In this document: piece by piece, positions 11,385 to 22,645 of the stretch
How positions within the stretch are numbered: the first letter of the stretch is position 1
How the letters are laid out: every line of letters starts with the position of its first letter
Notes under the pieces: generated by a model
Database searches by the model: none
Seen by the model: the letters and a program-made list of their open reading frames with translations, nothing else
Told to the model about the DNA's origin: nothing
Assembly: GCA_037349105.1 (NCBI GenBank)
Contig: JAYJMM010000036.1
Location: forward strand, 5,988,001 to 6,052,000
Reading direction: 5' to 3'
From: Limnomonas spitsbergensis
Lineage: Eukaryota; Chlorophyta; Chlorophyceae; Chlamydomonadales
DNA: 64,000 nucleotides
Position numbers and translations under genes: made by a program

Positions 11385-12179
11385 ACGGTGCGTGAAAGGC
11401 CAGGATAGACCACCCTGATCCAGCCCCACACATGCAGATGGGATCATGGGATCAGTCAATGCTTCGTAGGCTCATGGAGAGATGGCCTTGAGGAGGCATC
11501 GTGTTTGTATCAGGCAGCCCATCTGTTTGTTTGACTCCGTTCCAGAGCTACCAGATTTTGTTTTATCTGGTTTACCAGACTAGCTTGTTGCCCAGGCCGC
11601 CATCGGTTGTCCAGTCCGGGTTTGGTATGAACTGGCCTAGTGGTGGCTGTTTGGCTTCGCACCTCGCAAAGCTTGGGGCGCAGAAAATTACTCGGGTGTC
11701 CATGTGCTGGAGGAGATCATGTGCAGAGGTTGTTTCACCGGCAAGGCATGAACCTGAATATGCCTCACCCTCGCAGATTCACGACTGGGAAACCCCTCAG
11801 CATGATGGGAAACCATGCTGAGGCCCAAGGATTGTTTAAGATAAGTTGCGGAACGGCCGCGTCGCGCATATCGCCCTCTCATGGATTTCATGCAAGGCTA
11901 GCGGGCTCGGACAACTGTGGAGTGAGGAGCCACAGGAAAAAAACTCACTGAGACATAAGGACAAGATATTGTGATTTTAATCTGGAATGCTGTAACGTTA
12001 ATCGTTGGATATCTGTTATTATTCCTGCCTGTAAGCGGTTCATGCTATTAGGCCTTTAGGCCCCATTGGCGCATGTAAGCACAATGTCCACAATTTAGAC
12101 GTGGCCTAGACCATACTGCGAACCTCGGATTTCTGACACCTCTCTGCCCTACCCAAAGGTCAATGATGTTATACACCTC
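11385..12179. other. ferredoxin 3' flank, no other gene seen
   Basis: Only short frames without domains. The first several hundred bases are probably ferredoxin 3' UTR. TGTAA, the usual green-algal poly(A) signal, occurs at about 11990. Confidence 0.4.
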
Positions 12180-12860
12180 TAAACCCTTCTCAAAAATGGT
12201 AGATCGTGTCGCTGCCCCAATATCTGGTTGGAGGAGGAGGCATTCAAGTGTGGAAAGGAAAAAAACAGGAGGAAGAATACCCCCGCTAGAGGGTAAGTGG
12301 TCCGAGGAATGGGAATCCAACTAGGAGGACCCCCTACAAAAGGAAGACAAGTTGGACCCTCCAGTCGTAAGACTACCTCTACCGCACCCTCCACAAAAGC
12401 CAAGGCTTCCCACATGCGCCTACCCTGGAACATTTGGTGAACGTCCGTGGCGTCCTGAGGGGGCCTGCCCAACCCCTCGCTTGTCCCTGAGACTAGGGCG
12501 ATGGAATCAAATATGTTGCAAGTCCTTCACAGACTAGCCATCTCCCCTTACCCAGCAGCTTGTTGTGTGCTGACCGTTACACCGTCCTCTGGTGTCAGCC
12601 GTGCAACTAGCACCGAGCCGGCACAACCGTACGTTTGTGCACACGCCTTGCTGATGATGCGACTGGCATGCATCAGGCGCGGTAGGCAGCCGCAGGCATG
12701 TGCTCGGTGGCGGGTTCCTTTGGGTCCTCTCTTCCATTCGTCTCCAGCTGTGCCTGCTTGTAGGCTACGTCCACTAGTCGCTGTCTTCTGGGATGGGTAG
12801 CGACTGTAGGTCAGAGACTGCCTGACACAGTTTGGCGACAACTGCTCCCCGCTCAAAATC
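12180..12860 (-). mobile_element. LINE 3' fragment (copy C), decayed
   Basis: Minus-strand sequence aligns by eye with the LINE copy at 21840-22645. It contains remnants of the C-terminal reverse-transcriptase region (GPKGTRHRAHACGCLPR, then VRL/CAQTYGCAGSVLVA) and ends in the conserved block DATDVHQMFQG, WEALAFVEGAVEVV. Several frameshifts and stops are present and the usual GGGCGCCC tail is not recognisable. It is an old, inactive copy. Confidence 0.7.
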
Positions 12861-13241
12861 CTGCACTGCCCCCATCAGTTCACTGTTTCATATTCTCCCT
12901 CCTATGTCCTGTCAAACCATGACCACATGGCGGTCGCCATGACTGCCGCTATGAGTGGTTTGTCTTGTTGTGTTGCCAGTGCCCACCGCTGCCTTATAGA
13001 AGCGGAGTACTTGCTGCCTCAAATCTCCTTGTGACGACTTTGAGATCTGCATCTCCTTTCACGGCTACGAGTAACGTCATGCGGAGAAAACTGAACCAAG
13101 CCCCGATCTTGGATTACCGCAAAGGCCACTGTCACAATCTTGTAAAAAAGAATCCATCCATGGACATTCCCCCCTCCTCCCTGATCCAGAACACTGAACA
13201 TTCACCATATTAATCTCTGTTTCCGTCTATCACCCTTCCAG

Positions 13242-13570
13242 CTGTACCATGCCCTTCAACAACCCCCCCAACTCCTTTTTACCACCCTGGAATCAGCAGG
13301 TGCTGCTGATGCCTCTCCCTATCGGAGCCACCCTCTCGGCCTCTTTAACCTCCCCCACAAACCTGAACCCACCAGATGTTCTGTAGCCTCTGCAGTTATG
13401 GAGGCCGCCGGCCAGCCCAGCTGCCCTCAGTTGGATGCGCCCCATCGACGCCAGGGCAGCATGATGGGCCTCTTGCCCGCAATGGTTGCTGGCCAGCAGG
13501 CCACAGGCTTAGACGGGGTGTTGGAGGGCGCAGGATCAGCTGGTCAGCCTTCAGCCTGTCGGGGCCTCTG
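13242..13570 (+). CDS. exon of an unidentified gene
   Basis: An acceptor (CACCCTTCCAG) opens a 109-codon frame starting LYHALQQPPQLLFTTLESAG. It continues through HPLGLFNLPHKPEPTR and MEAAGQPSCPQLDAP and ends GQPSACRGLW at a GTTAGT donor. Codon use is GC-rich and coding-like. No domain was recognised, and neighbouring exons of the same gene were not found. If the donor is not used, the frame runs to a stop at 13667 through the tandem array that starts at this donor. A convergent gene (lumenal TPR, minus) ends at 14012. Confidence 0.45.
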
Positions 13571-13755
13571 GTTAGTCAGCACGAGGTCGCTGGTAATTCA
13601 GGACGAGGTCGCTGATGAGTCAGCATGGGGTTGCTGCTGTGTCAGCATGGGGCCACTGGTGATTTAGCATAGGGCTGCTGCTGAGTCAGCACGCCGTCGC
13701 TGGTAAGTCAGCATGGGACCGCTGCGGGCGAGTCAGCATGAGGCCACTGACATCT
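13571..13755. repeat. 22-bp tandem repeat starting at a splice donor, 8 copies
   Basis: Units of 22 bp (GTCAGCATGGGGTCGCTGGT and variants) start at 13575, 13597, 13619, 13641, 13663, 13685 and 13707, with a last unit at 13732. The first unit overlaps the donor of the exon ending at 13570 (CTCTG then GTTAGTCAGC). Other units have CTGGTAATTCAG, CTGGTGATTTAG and CTGGTAAGTCAG, so several keep a GT in the donor position. Confidence 0.9.
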
Positions 13756-14011
13756 ACTACACTTGAATACCAACTGATGAATGAGTCATTCACAGCCTCC
13801 GTGGCTTGCACAAGATATTCTGAATTCTGCATACCGGTAATGTACCTCAATAAACTAAAATATTCCGAAAATATTCACGAATATACCCTTAGAACCAGTT
13901 ATACGATATCTCCGGCTACCACACAGTATTAAGCGATGCGAACGCGTCCCCCCCTTACAAAGACCCTGGCTGCAGAGCTAGACTGTTTATTCAGTGTCTA
14001 TGCCCCACAGC

Positions 14012-17000
14012 TTATAGCACTGCTTGCCCTGGAGGCATTGATTTCACATCCAAAAGCGCCTCCAGTGCAGCGGCCAGAGATGGGGGCCAGTGCCTCTTGT
14101 CGCGTACCCAGCGCCGGTCGCGGTACCTTGTATCATCCACACGTAGCCTGCGATAAAGGTCAAAGATCAGGAGGTTCAAATTCCATGCCGGTATTTGAAT
14201 GAAGAAAATATGTTGTGGACCCGGGTTGGGTGCCCTGGAATGTCCTGCTGTACCTGCGGCAAAGGTCAAGGGTCAGAAGGTTTAAATTCAAAATATGTAC
14301 TGACATCATACCGGTCATACAAGGGTGATTCAGTACCCCCGGTAGCGTGGTACTGCAAGGGAGTGCTGTATCAGCACTGCTATTCTTCAAGTATCACTGG
14401 GCTGAGCATGAGGCAGGTACACAATACTGTCCACAAGCTGTATAGATAGAAAGAGGAAGACCGATCGCCCACAAGCTATATGAAAAGAAAGAGGAAGACT
14501 GATCGCCCATAGTGGCAGGCCTGGATCTTGTGAAGGACAAGACCTAGGGAAGTCCTGAATTTGGGAAAGTGCATGATATGGCGGAGGAGTGGATCAGGGG
14601 AGGGGGGGGGGAGCTCAGGACACGAGCATCAGCATGACACAAACCTCTGCAATACATAGGCGTACGCGAGTTCTCACTGTGACAGACTGAGCAAGGGTTC
14701 AACTTTCAGGGCTAAGGGGTTCAGGATTGAAACACGGGTTAACGGGAATAAAGTTAAAAAAGACCTGAAAAAGTCATGCTCGCCAGCAAGAAAAATGCGC
14801 TGTACAAACTACGGAATTTTGATCGGTTGCATAATCCTGCTCACCAGCTTGCTTCAGCTTGGTCCTCCAGCCCGTCAGCCCACAGCGCCGCAGCCAAAGC
14901 CGCACGCATGTCGGGGAACTCAGGGTACTTGCGCAACAGGGATCTAGCAAGCAGTACGAGCAGTAAGTGCAGTACAGTAGTACACATGGTTGTATGAGGC
15001 AGTATAAAGGACACATGGCTGCGCATATGGTTATGTAAACAGTGCTTCCAATGCTGCTTGCCTGACTGGGAACTGAAGGTACTAGTGCAGCAGGGAGCTG
15101 TCAATACACATTTGTCGCACAGTAGTGTGAATGTTCCTGCGAGCAGTTCTGCCAGAGCCCCATGCATGTCCGGGAATGTGAGATATTTGCGAAATGCAGG
15201 CTGGTCAAGGTGTACCATCAGTACACACAATTTCATGAAGCAGTGCTAGCAGTACGCATGCCATCATGAATGGTACTGTGAACAGTACTGCCAGCGCAGT
15301 ACGCACATCCGCAAGCTTGGGCACTCCAACTACAGAGGCCTGTCAAGCAATGTAACTGCATGCCGTTGACTGTATTGCAGCAGTGCTGTGAAAGCCTGAC
15401 ATACCAGCCTGTTCGTATTTCCTACCTCATGGATTTGACAGCCTCGTTCTTCTGCCCTATCTGGTACAGCGCCAAAGCAAGGTTAGCCGCGGCAAAGGAG
15501 AAGCCGGGCGACAGCAGCGTGGCGCGGCGGAAGTAGCCAATAGCCTCCTCCCATTTCCCCAGGCCTACGATTCAGGATTCAAGTTGAAAGATGCAGGGTC
15601 GAGGGTTCAGGTTCAAGGGTGGAGCAGAGGTTTGGGAAGCAGGGGAGACAGTGGCCCAGGAGATGCTGTAAGCTCAAGCCCACCGCTTCATCAAGCAACC
15701 AGGGTTCCGGGTTCGGATTTGGGGTCATCTTTGATTTTGCACCTCTTTCCCCTGATGTTTCCGAGCCCTACTCATGTTGCTCGTGTTGCTATTATCCCTG
15801 GGGATGATCTCACAATCGCATCCTTGCCAATTGTGAAAACGATTCTTATCCACACACCCTCATTCACACCACCATCAAACAGCAATGGCAACATGGAAAA
15901 CACACTAAATCTGTAACCCTGAAGCTGAAACCACTTTACCCAAACACTCTACAGTAAAACGGATAGATAACTCTCATGCTTGACCTCGTATTAATGCCCA
16001 AATTCGTGTGCAGGCTGAAGTCCTGACTCTGTCCTCTGAAGGTGCTAGAGGACTCCCCCTCCCACCTGTCCTCACCTACCTTTGAATTTTCAATGTTTAT
16101 CTACACACCAGGTCCATCCGACAAAGCAGCCAGCTATCCCTTGAAGAATTGTGAGGTCCTGCCTCCCTCCCCGCTTTGTCCTCACCTGCTGTTGCCCTCC
16201 CAATGTAGTTCCATACAGCTGGGTCATCGGGCTGAGCAGCCAGCAGTCACTTGAAGAATTGAACGGATTTCTCGCACCCCTCCCACTCCCCCCCGTCTCG
16301 TCCTTACCTGCTGTCGCGTTCCCAATGTTGTTCCATGCAGCTGGGTCATCGGGCTGAGCAGCCAGCACCGCCCGGTAGTCAGTAATGGCCTCTTCAAACC
16401 TGCTCAGCTGGTTCAACGCGACGCCCCTGCAGGCGAAGTCACACACAGTTTACAGGTTAACATAAGTAGAGCGAAAGGGTTAAAAAACAATCATGAGGTC
16501 ATACAAGTACGACTAGTAGATTCGTAAAACAGCATGATTTTTTTTGTTAAATCATTTGTGCACCAAGGAATCATTAAGGGGGGCGCTCAAGAGTCAAGAC
16601 TAACACTGCTGCTGAACATTCCATCTAAACATTAACTATTTTTTATCTACAAGGCCTGGTTAAACCCTAATTATTGATATCTCAACGTCCAGGGTGACCC
16701 TTAACCCTATCAATCTACAAGGCTGGGGTGAACCCGGACGGGTGAGGCTGGGGTTCTGACGGAATCGGTACGGGGCGGTCAATACGCAGGCTTTTGCCAA
16801 CGATTACAGGAATGTTAGGTAGATAATTTAAAAGGTTTTATAATAAACTAATATTCCTCTATGATGACATCTCTGTACTTGTTGGCAAAGCCTCCGTCCG
16901 GACAGGGCTGAGAGTGCGTAAATGGCCTCAAATTGGTCCCAAACCGACAGCGAGTTAGATGCGTTCTAATTAAGTTAACACCATCAACATATCGTCTGCG

Positions 17001-20000
17001 TCGTCAGAAATGAATTGTTCTACTGCTCCTGGCGTCAGTACGAAGCTACAAGGGGTCCAAAATTAGTCGGGAAAACAACCTGAATTGGTCATAACTTGGT
17101 CCGAGAAGGCCTTTCAGGACTCCTGAAAATTGGGAAGTCTTGTCCTACTGTATACTATAATTAGGTTTTGGCAAAAAACACCTCGTAAGCTGGAACCCTA
17201 CAGATCTGCATGCAAATGCAAAATGGCCAAGTAGGAGGGGCGAGGCATCCCATTCTCCCCTCACATCTTGTGCATGCTCCTAATCGTGGCGCCTAATTTG
17301 ACGCTTGCGCCCCAGCAAGTTTAAGGCCTTGTTCAGCTTATGGCCGATGGCCTGGCCATACGCAGCCTTATCCCTCGAGAACAACCCATCATGCCACTGC
17401 ATGCCGCCCATGCGGGTGGCATCGTGCCACGTGTCATGTCCGGCATCCTGGCCACTGCCCCAGCGCCGTCCAGCTGCCCAGCCACAGCCTTGGCGGCGGC
17501 AGCGAAATCCAGCTGCCCGGCCGCAGCCCCGACGGCGGCAGCGATGTCAAGCTACTGCCGAGTTTCCGCACCTGTGTGCCCAACCAAGCTCACCCCGGCC
17601 CCGCATCCAAGAAGCCAATGCGGTTTAGGTGCCCAGTGTGGGCAAGCATGGGGTTAAACACTTGTGCTGGCTTACGCAGTGTACGATTAGATGAAACAAG
17701 AACGTTGAAGCAGTTAAGATCTACAAGATCGTGCACTGCACCATGTCGTCACTCCCGCCCAACCAGTACCATTACGCGGTGTGGGATTAGACGGAATGAG
17801 TAAGTTGAAGCAGTTAAGATCTACGAGATCTTGCACAGCACCAGGTCATCGCTTTGGCAGGCTTTCCCCTCCGCAAGGCAGCCTCTGTCGCTTAGAATGC
17901 TAAGCAAGCACTTTGCATCGTAGAACGAGTGTCTGAGAGCCTCTGACGCACATCTATCGCGAAACTGGCGGAAACGACCATCTCTGGGCAGCGCAACTTC
18001 ATATAGTAGAAAGATGTATTTGTTTAAAGCCTTGTTGTACTTAGCTCCGGTTAACTTGCTAAATGTACGACTGGTTTCTGAGGGATCTGCCTAGTCCAGA
18101 TCAGCAGAGCAAGATCTGTGATTAGTATCACAGACATACTGTGACACAGACACCAGGCCAGGCCTGCACATACCTGTTCAGGACTAGATCCACGCTCCAA
18201 GGCCAGATCCAAGGCCAGATCCAAGGACAGATCCGCGCCCCAAGCACTGACCTGTTCAGGACTGGATCCACGCTCCAAGGGCAGATCTCAATGGCTTTAT
18301 TGTAGTCCACCAGAGCATCTTCCAGGCGGCCCTGACGGGAGATTGCATTACCGCGGTTGCCATACGCCCGGCCTACCTGGCCAGGGGGAGAACAAAATAA
18401 ATGTTTGATACCAATTATCGGTATCAGTAAATCCGATCAGTATGTCATGAAACACTCCCAGCAGGCAGTTGGGATATGGCATCACCCCGGTTCCCACATG
18501 CCTAGCCTACCTGGCCAGGGTCAACCTGGAGAGAAAATGTAAATTTACGTTTACCGGTACGCAAATAACTTAATTATAATTACTAGCGGGCAGTCCGCTG
18601 GCCTCGTAGCCGTGACTGCCCTATGTCACGACAGGGCTAATTCCCATTGACGAAATGTTGAACAGTCATAAAATGTGGCACTCGAAGGACACAAAAGCCG
18701 TGGTACGTGTCCATTACTTTTGTCCAAAGGCCTCCCCCACAGTCTTCACATTTCCGGAACTGATTAAAATTGGTAGATAAGCACAGGAAATTGGCTATGA
18801 AACTGGGAAATCAAGAAGACAAAAAATTAGCCCGCTACCTTCCCATCACCCCCGCTACCCTCCCATCACCCCCATCAGAACATCAGCCAGTCAGCCTGTC
18901 ACCCCGATTACCCCCCGTTTTACCTCGATTCGTGGTATACCACGCCTTGAAGTAATCACTGACACCCATACCTTCACCACAGCGGGCACCTCAGTGGCAT
19001 CACAATGATTCCATCCAACGAGCCTCCTCCACCTCAGGTTCCCCTGCCTCGACTCTGACCCTGACACCATCCCACCAGCCACTCACCACATCTGGCACCC
19101 AAGGTGCGTCCACGCCACTATACTCCTCAATGATTTTCGTCCACTGAGCCTCCTCCGCCTTAAGGTCCCCTGCGTTGAGGCCCTCCTGCAGCATGTCCAT
19201 TGCCTCACGCAGTCGCGCGTCCTTCAGAGGAAGCGGGGTTAAGGACAGAAGGTACAGGTTTTTAGGTTAAGAGACAACAGCGTGTCCTGCAAAGGGGAAG
19301 AATTAAGCAAATTACGTTTCTTCATTTGCTACGATGCAGTCTGATTTTCACGCAGTAGGGTTAAGCGGCCCGTGTGGGTTTCGGCATGTAGAAGTATAGG
19401 TGCAGTAGGGTCTAGGGCTTGAGCAAAGTAGGGTTTATGCACAGTAGTGGAAAGGCGTATTGGGGCTGAAGCGCAGATACGTATCCCGAGTGGGAAGAGG
19501 GATTTAGGGGTAAGGGGTACCATTAAGGCACAGCAGGTTCATTTGTGTGCGCCTCACACTTTCCGAGGGGTCATCAACAGCCCTTCACACTTACCTAGGG
19601 GTCATCAACAGCCCATCACACTTACCGAGGGGTCATCAACAGCCCTTCACACTTACCGAGGGGTCATTGACAGCCCTTCACACTTACCGAGGGGTCATCA
19701 ACAGCCCTTCACACTTACCGAGGGGTCATCAACAGCCCTTCACACTTACCGAGGGGTCATCAACAGCCCTTCACACTTACCGAGGGGTCATCAACAGCCC
19801 TTCACACTTACCGAGGGGTCATCGACAGCCCTTCACACTTACCGAGGGGTCATCAACAGCCCTTCACACTTACCGAGGGGTAATCAACAGCCCTTCACAC
19901 TTACCGAGGGGTCATTAACAGCCCTTCACACTTACCGAGGGGTCATCAACAGCCAGCCCTTCACACTTACCGAGGGGTCATCGGCAGCCCTTCACACTTA

Positions 20001-21253
20001 CCGAGGGGTCATCAACAGCCCTTCACACTTACTGAGGGGTCATCGACAGCCCTTCACGCTTACCGAGGGGTCATCAACAGCCCTTCACACTTACAGAGGG
20101 GTCATATTTAGTCTGGTCAGGAGAGAGCTCCGGTCGAACCACGACCGGCGCTGGATAGGGAAGGGGAGGGGGGAGTCAGGAGGGGGGCACAGGGGTCGTG
20201 GGGTGATGAAGAGAAATGGAGAGGTGGTTAAATTTCGGCCACTCTTTTAATATGTCTATGTCAATCATGAGAGCATCTAGATGTCAGGACTTGGAGTGGT
20301 GTCCAGACAAGGTTGTGCACCATGTCCTTCTAGCGGAAGGCCAAGGTGTGGCTGAAGAGTAGCTGAAGCACAACACATTCATCTGTGAAGGTGCTGGATT
20401 CTGAAGGGTGGCACTTATTTTAACGTGTGGTAGGCCGGACCCTCATAATTTCCTAACAAAGCGGCCTATGTCTGCAGCAGGGCTTGCTCAGAACCCGCAC
20501 TGCAAAATCCATCATTCGGGTATTCATGACACGTCAATGTTGGATTTTGAAGGTGAAGGAGCATAAACGAATTGGGTCCAAGGAGCCATAAAGACAGCTC
20601 GACGCGGGGCCAGATGCAGGATCAGGTGCAGGGTCAGAGGCGGGGTCAGAGGCAGGGTCAGAGGCAGGGTCGGGGGTAGGGCCAGATGTGGGGTTTTAGG
20701 CGGGGCCGTTGGTGCGCTACTCATCAGTGTTTCTTTCAGTGCAAACCATACCATGTTTGGCATGCCACTGGAAGTTGGAAACCCCACTGGGCGTATGGGA
20801 CCCAAACTTGAGTAATCTAACTAGCTAAGGCCAGTGGCTCAAATTGCAGGCCTGGCTGCACTAGTCCCACTCGGCTGCGGGCCATGATGTAGCTGAACTG
20901 CAGCTTCAGTACTCAAAATAAGTACTATCCAGAGCTCCCCAGTCATTGCATGTGATAGCATGCTGGTAAGTCAAAACAAAAGGCACTGGCAAGCTACCGG
21001 TATCATGCTGCCACTTCAAATGCCTGACAGCCTTACATATGGCGGTCACGGGCGATGCATAGGCCAGCGGAGTCCGACTTGCTCCCAGCAGTGCCGAAAA
21101 GCTCACGAGGGACGTGATAGCCACCCGCCTGTTCACGTCTACGGGGGACCGACCGGCAGCGCAGGTGCACGGAAGACGAGTTCTTTGCGATTGACCAGAG
21201 GGACTGTGCAGACCTGAGCGCTTAACAACATGTGAAGTCATCTGTGACTGCAT
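14012..21253 (-). CDS. thylakoid-lumen TPR protein precursor; 7 exons
   Basis: Exons (minus order): 21050-21253, 19087-19221, 18252-18376, 16308-16426, 15426-15564, 14845-14943, 14012-14147. All phases close, giving 318 residues. The N terminus is a bipartite plastid signal: a Ser/Arg-rich transit region, then NRRVAITSLVSFSALLGASR ending AYASP, a twin-arginine (Tat) lumen-targeting segment. The mature part has TPR helices: GNRGNAISRQGRLEDALVDY, NQLSRFEEAITDYRAVLAAQ with PDDPAAWNNIGNATAGLGKW, and ANLALALYQIGQKNEAVKSM. The C terminus is RWVRDKRHWPPSLAAALEAL. TPRs bind partner proteins; the likely role is in lumenal complex assembly, but the partner is unknown. The end of exon 1 is the weak point: a stronger GTAAGG donor at 21036 breaks phase, so GTGACC at 21049 was chosen; an extra small exon is possible. 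Five of the seven exons have partial tandem copies in flanking introns. Confidence 0.85.
14226..14300 (-). repeat. duplicate of the acceptor region of TPR exon 7
   Basis: Minus sense: TTTAAACCTTCTGACCCTTG then ACCTTTGCCGCAG, matching the true acceptor of exon 7 (TCCTGATCTTTGACCTTTAT then CGCAG at 14148). Period is about 115 bp. The copy keeps the AG and polypyrimidine context but not an open exon. Confidence 0.75.
15130..15345 (-). repeat. two decayed tandem copies of TPR exon 6
   Basis: On the minus strand, 15215-15140 encodes PAFRKYLTFPDMHGALAELL, matching LLRKYPEFPDMRAALAAALW of real exon 6 (14845-14943). A third, worse copy at about 15340-15275 gives PKLADVRTALAVLF. Both lie in the intron upstream of exon 6. 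This is a tandem exon duplication that appears no longer to be spliced in phase. Confidence 0.75.
16085..16262 (-). repeat. two partial tandem copies of the 3' end of TPR exon 4 with donors
   Basis: Real exon 4 ends with TGGCTGCTCAGCCCGATGAC, CCAGCTGCATGGAACAAC and then GCAG plus GTAAGG. Copy 2 (about 16262-16200) repeats this as TGGCTGCTCAGCCCGATGAC, CCAGCTGTATGGAACTAC, ending GCAG plus GTGAGG. Copy 3 (about 16150-16085) is more diverged and ends AAAG plus GTAGGT. Periods are 122 and about 110 bp. Each copy preserves a donor-like GT. Confidence 0.85.
16450..18165. other. long intron 3 of the TPR gene, no other feature
   Basis: This lies between TPR exons 3 and 4. Plus-strand frames at 17305-17657 (Ala/Pro-rich) are compositional; the sequence there carries a short duplication (CGGCGGCAGCGA, CCAGCTGCCC). 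A pair of similar 100-bp blocks near 17660 and 17770 (GTGTACGATTAGATGAAACA / GTGTGGGATTAGACGGAATG) is visible. Nothing gene-like was seen. Confidence 0.4.
18168..18240 (-). repeat. partial copy of the 3' end of TPR exon 3 with donor
   Basis: Exon 3 ends CCTTGGAGCGTGGATCCAGT then CCTGAACAG plus GTCAGT. About 75 bp downstream the same block recurs as CCTTGGAGCGTGGATCTAGT then CCTGAACAG plus GTATGT. Between them a 12-bp motif GATCTGGCCTTG is itself repeated two to three times. Confidence 0.85.
18965..19078 (-). repeat. partial copy of the 3' half of TPR exon 2 with donor
   Basis: GCAGGGGAACCTGAGGTGGA and GGAGGCTCGTTGGATGGAAT match exon 2 (GCAGGGGACCTTAAGGCGGA, GGAGGCTCAGTGGACGAAAA) at a period of 126 bp. 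The copy ends GTGGTGAAGG where the exon ends GTGGTGAGTG. It has a stop in frame and lies in the following intron. Confidence 0.8.
19551..20108. repeat. 31-bp tandem repeat in TPR intron 1, about 18 copies
   Basis: Unit CTTCACACTTACCGAGGGGT then CATCAACAGCC, about 18 copies with rare substitutions and one unit lengthened by duplication of AGCC. On the gene's (minus) strand each unit contains CTCGGTAAGTG, an excellent match to the consensus splice donor. Because 3 units equal 31 codons and lack stops, a 267-codon plus frame is open here; it is not a gene. Confidence 0.95.
20581..20705. repeat. short G-rich repeat (12-bp GGGTCAGAGGCA-type)
   Basis: Six to eight imperfect copies of a 12-bp unit (GGGTCAGAGGCA/GGGCCAGATGCA) in TPR intron 1. 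The minus frame through it gives Leu-Pro-Thr repeats, an artefact. Confidence 0.75.
20845..20935 (-). repeat. partial dispersed repeat copy
   Basis: GGCTGCGGGCCATGATGTAG then CTGAACTGCAG matches the head end of the dispersed repeat in minus orientation (compare 43023-43090 and 56735-56760). The rest of the unit is not recognisable. Confidence 0.4.
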
Positions 21254-21839
21254 CCGAGCTATGTGCACGTCGAAAATAACGGGATAACAGGGGCCACTAG
21301 TTATTTGTTCGGGTTGAAGGCGCGGGGAAGTGTGAATGCTTCACGTTTTTACTCAACACCCGCGCGCTTCAGTTACTGTAGATATACCGTAACTATGCAC
21401 GCTATTCCGGCCGTTTGTGTGTGTTTAGGTTGTGTGCTCTTCATAGTGCTGCCTATCTTTTTTCAACTTATAACGACGGCCACATGCGCACCCGGGCTGT
21501 TTCTTGTGTTTGCCCTTCAAATTTTAAGATTGGGCGGCCCACCTCATGACCTCACACATTTTGAAGCCCACGCAAAAGCTTGCTGCCTCACTTCACGAGG
21601 GAGGGCTTTCACAGGGCCTCCACTGTTTTACAACCCAGTAATCCAGAGTTCCATACCCAGTTTCCATTGAGGAGGGATACCTTCTCTCATGTTACTCATG
21701 GGTGATGGCCAGACACTAGCCCAGACCCATCAGTGATGGGTCGCTCTGTCCACCGATGCCCTTGCACAAATGCACAATTGCATATTGGCGAAAATTACGG
21801 CGAAAATTCGGCGACCGTGCCAATCTGGAAGGCATTTCT

Positions 21840-22645
21840 ACTAGCAGAAGAGGGCCCCACACAGTGCCTACTTTGGAGGAGATGGAGCAGGAATCAACCG
21901 TCCCCAAACTGCGTCAGACAGCGACCTACAGCCGCTACCTGTCCCAGAGGTGCTGGCGCTAGTTGACGCAGCAGACGAGCGGGCGCAGCTGGATGCAGCT
22001 GGCAGACCCCAGAGATCCTGCCACTGAACACAGGTCTACGGCGGCATACCGCACCTGGTTTCAGTCTACAGCGGGTGCCGTGATGGCACAGGCCAGGGGC
22101 CGAACCAGTCGAAAGGAGTGTGCTTGCGTGCGCACGAACTTAAGGCTGCGGCTCGGCGCCGTCAGCACAGCTGACACTCGAGGACGGCGCAGCGGTCAGC
22201 AGCGTGACGGACGGTGTTGCCAACGGTGTTGGGCAAGGGGAGATAGCGAGCATGTGGAGGATGTGCTGCATGTCTGCTTCCAGTGCCCTAGCGTGAAGGA
22301 GAGGCTTAGGCAGAGAGGTTGGACAGGCCCCCCGGAAGGTGCCACAGACTTTCAACAGTTGTACCAGGGCAGGCTTGGATGGGAGGCTCTGACTTTTGTT
22401 GAGGACGTCGTTCGCTTTGTTGAGGCCGAGTTTTGTTGTTTTTCTTTGCCTTCTTGGGGAATAGGCTTGAGAGGGGCAAGGTTTACTTCGGGCTGCCTTT
22501 TCCTTTGAGGGGGGGGGGGGGTAGTTCTTTCCTTTGTTTTCTTCTCCTTCTTTCCCTCTTCAGTTTCTTTTCTTCCAACGAGACAGTTGGGCGCCCACGC
22601 GGCCGAGCCTTTTTGAGCAGGGCCCAGAGGTGTAATGTCATTGAC
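21840..22645 (+). mobile_element. LINE 3' end (copy A), best preserved
   Basis: This fragment encodes the C-terminal part of a non-LTR retrotransposon protein. Segments include ECACVRTNLRLRLGAVSTAD, a zinc-finger-like CCQRCWARGDSEHVED followed by VLHVCFQCPSVKERL, and GWTGPPEGATDFQQLYQGRL with GWEALTFVEDVV. A T-rich 3' UTR follows, with a 12-G run at 22509. The conserved tail GTTGGGCGCCCACGCGGCCG, AGCCTTTTTGAGCAGGGCCC, AGAGGTGTAATGTCATTGAC ends at 22645. The CxxC...H...C pattern matches the zinc knuckle after the RT domain of many plant and algal LINEs. No RT catalytic motif is present, so the copy is 5'-truncated and inactive. Confidence 0.8.

Noticed and set aside
19447..20250. 267-codon plus frame with His-Thr-Tyr-Arg-Gly-Val repeats
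   Set aside because: It is the 31-bp array inside an intron of a minus-strand gene; all three frames are open across it.
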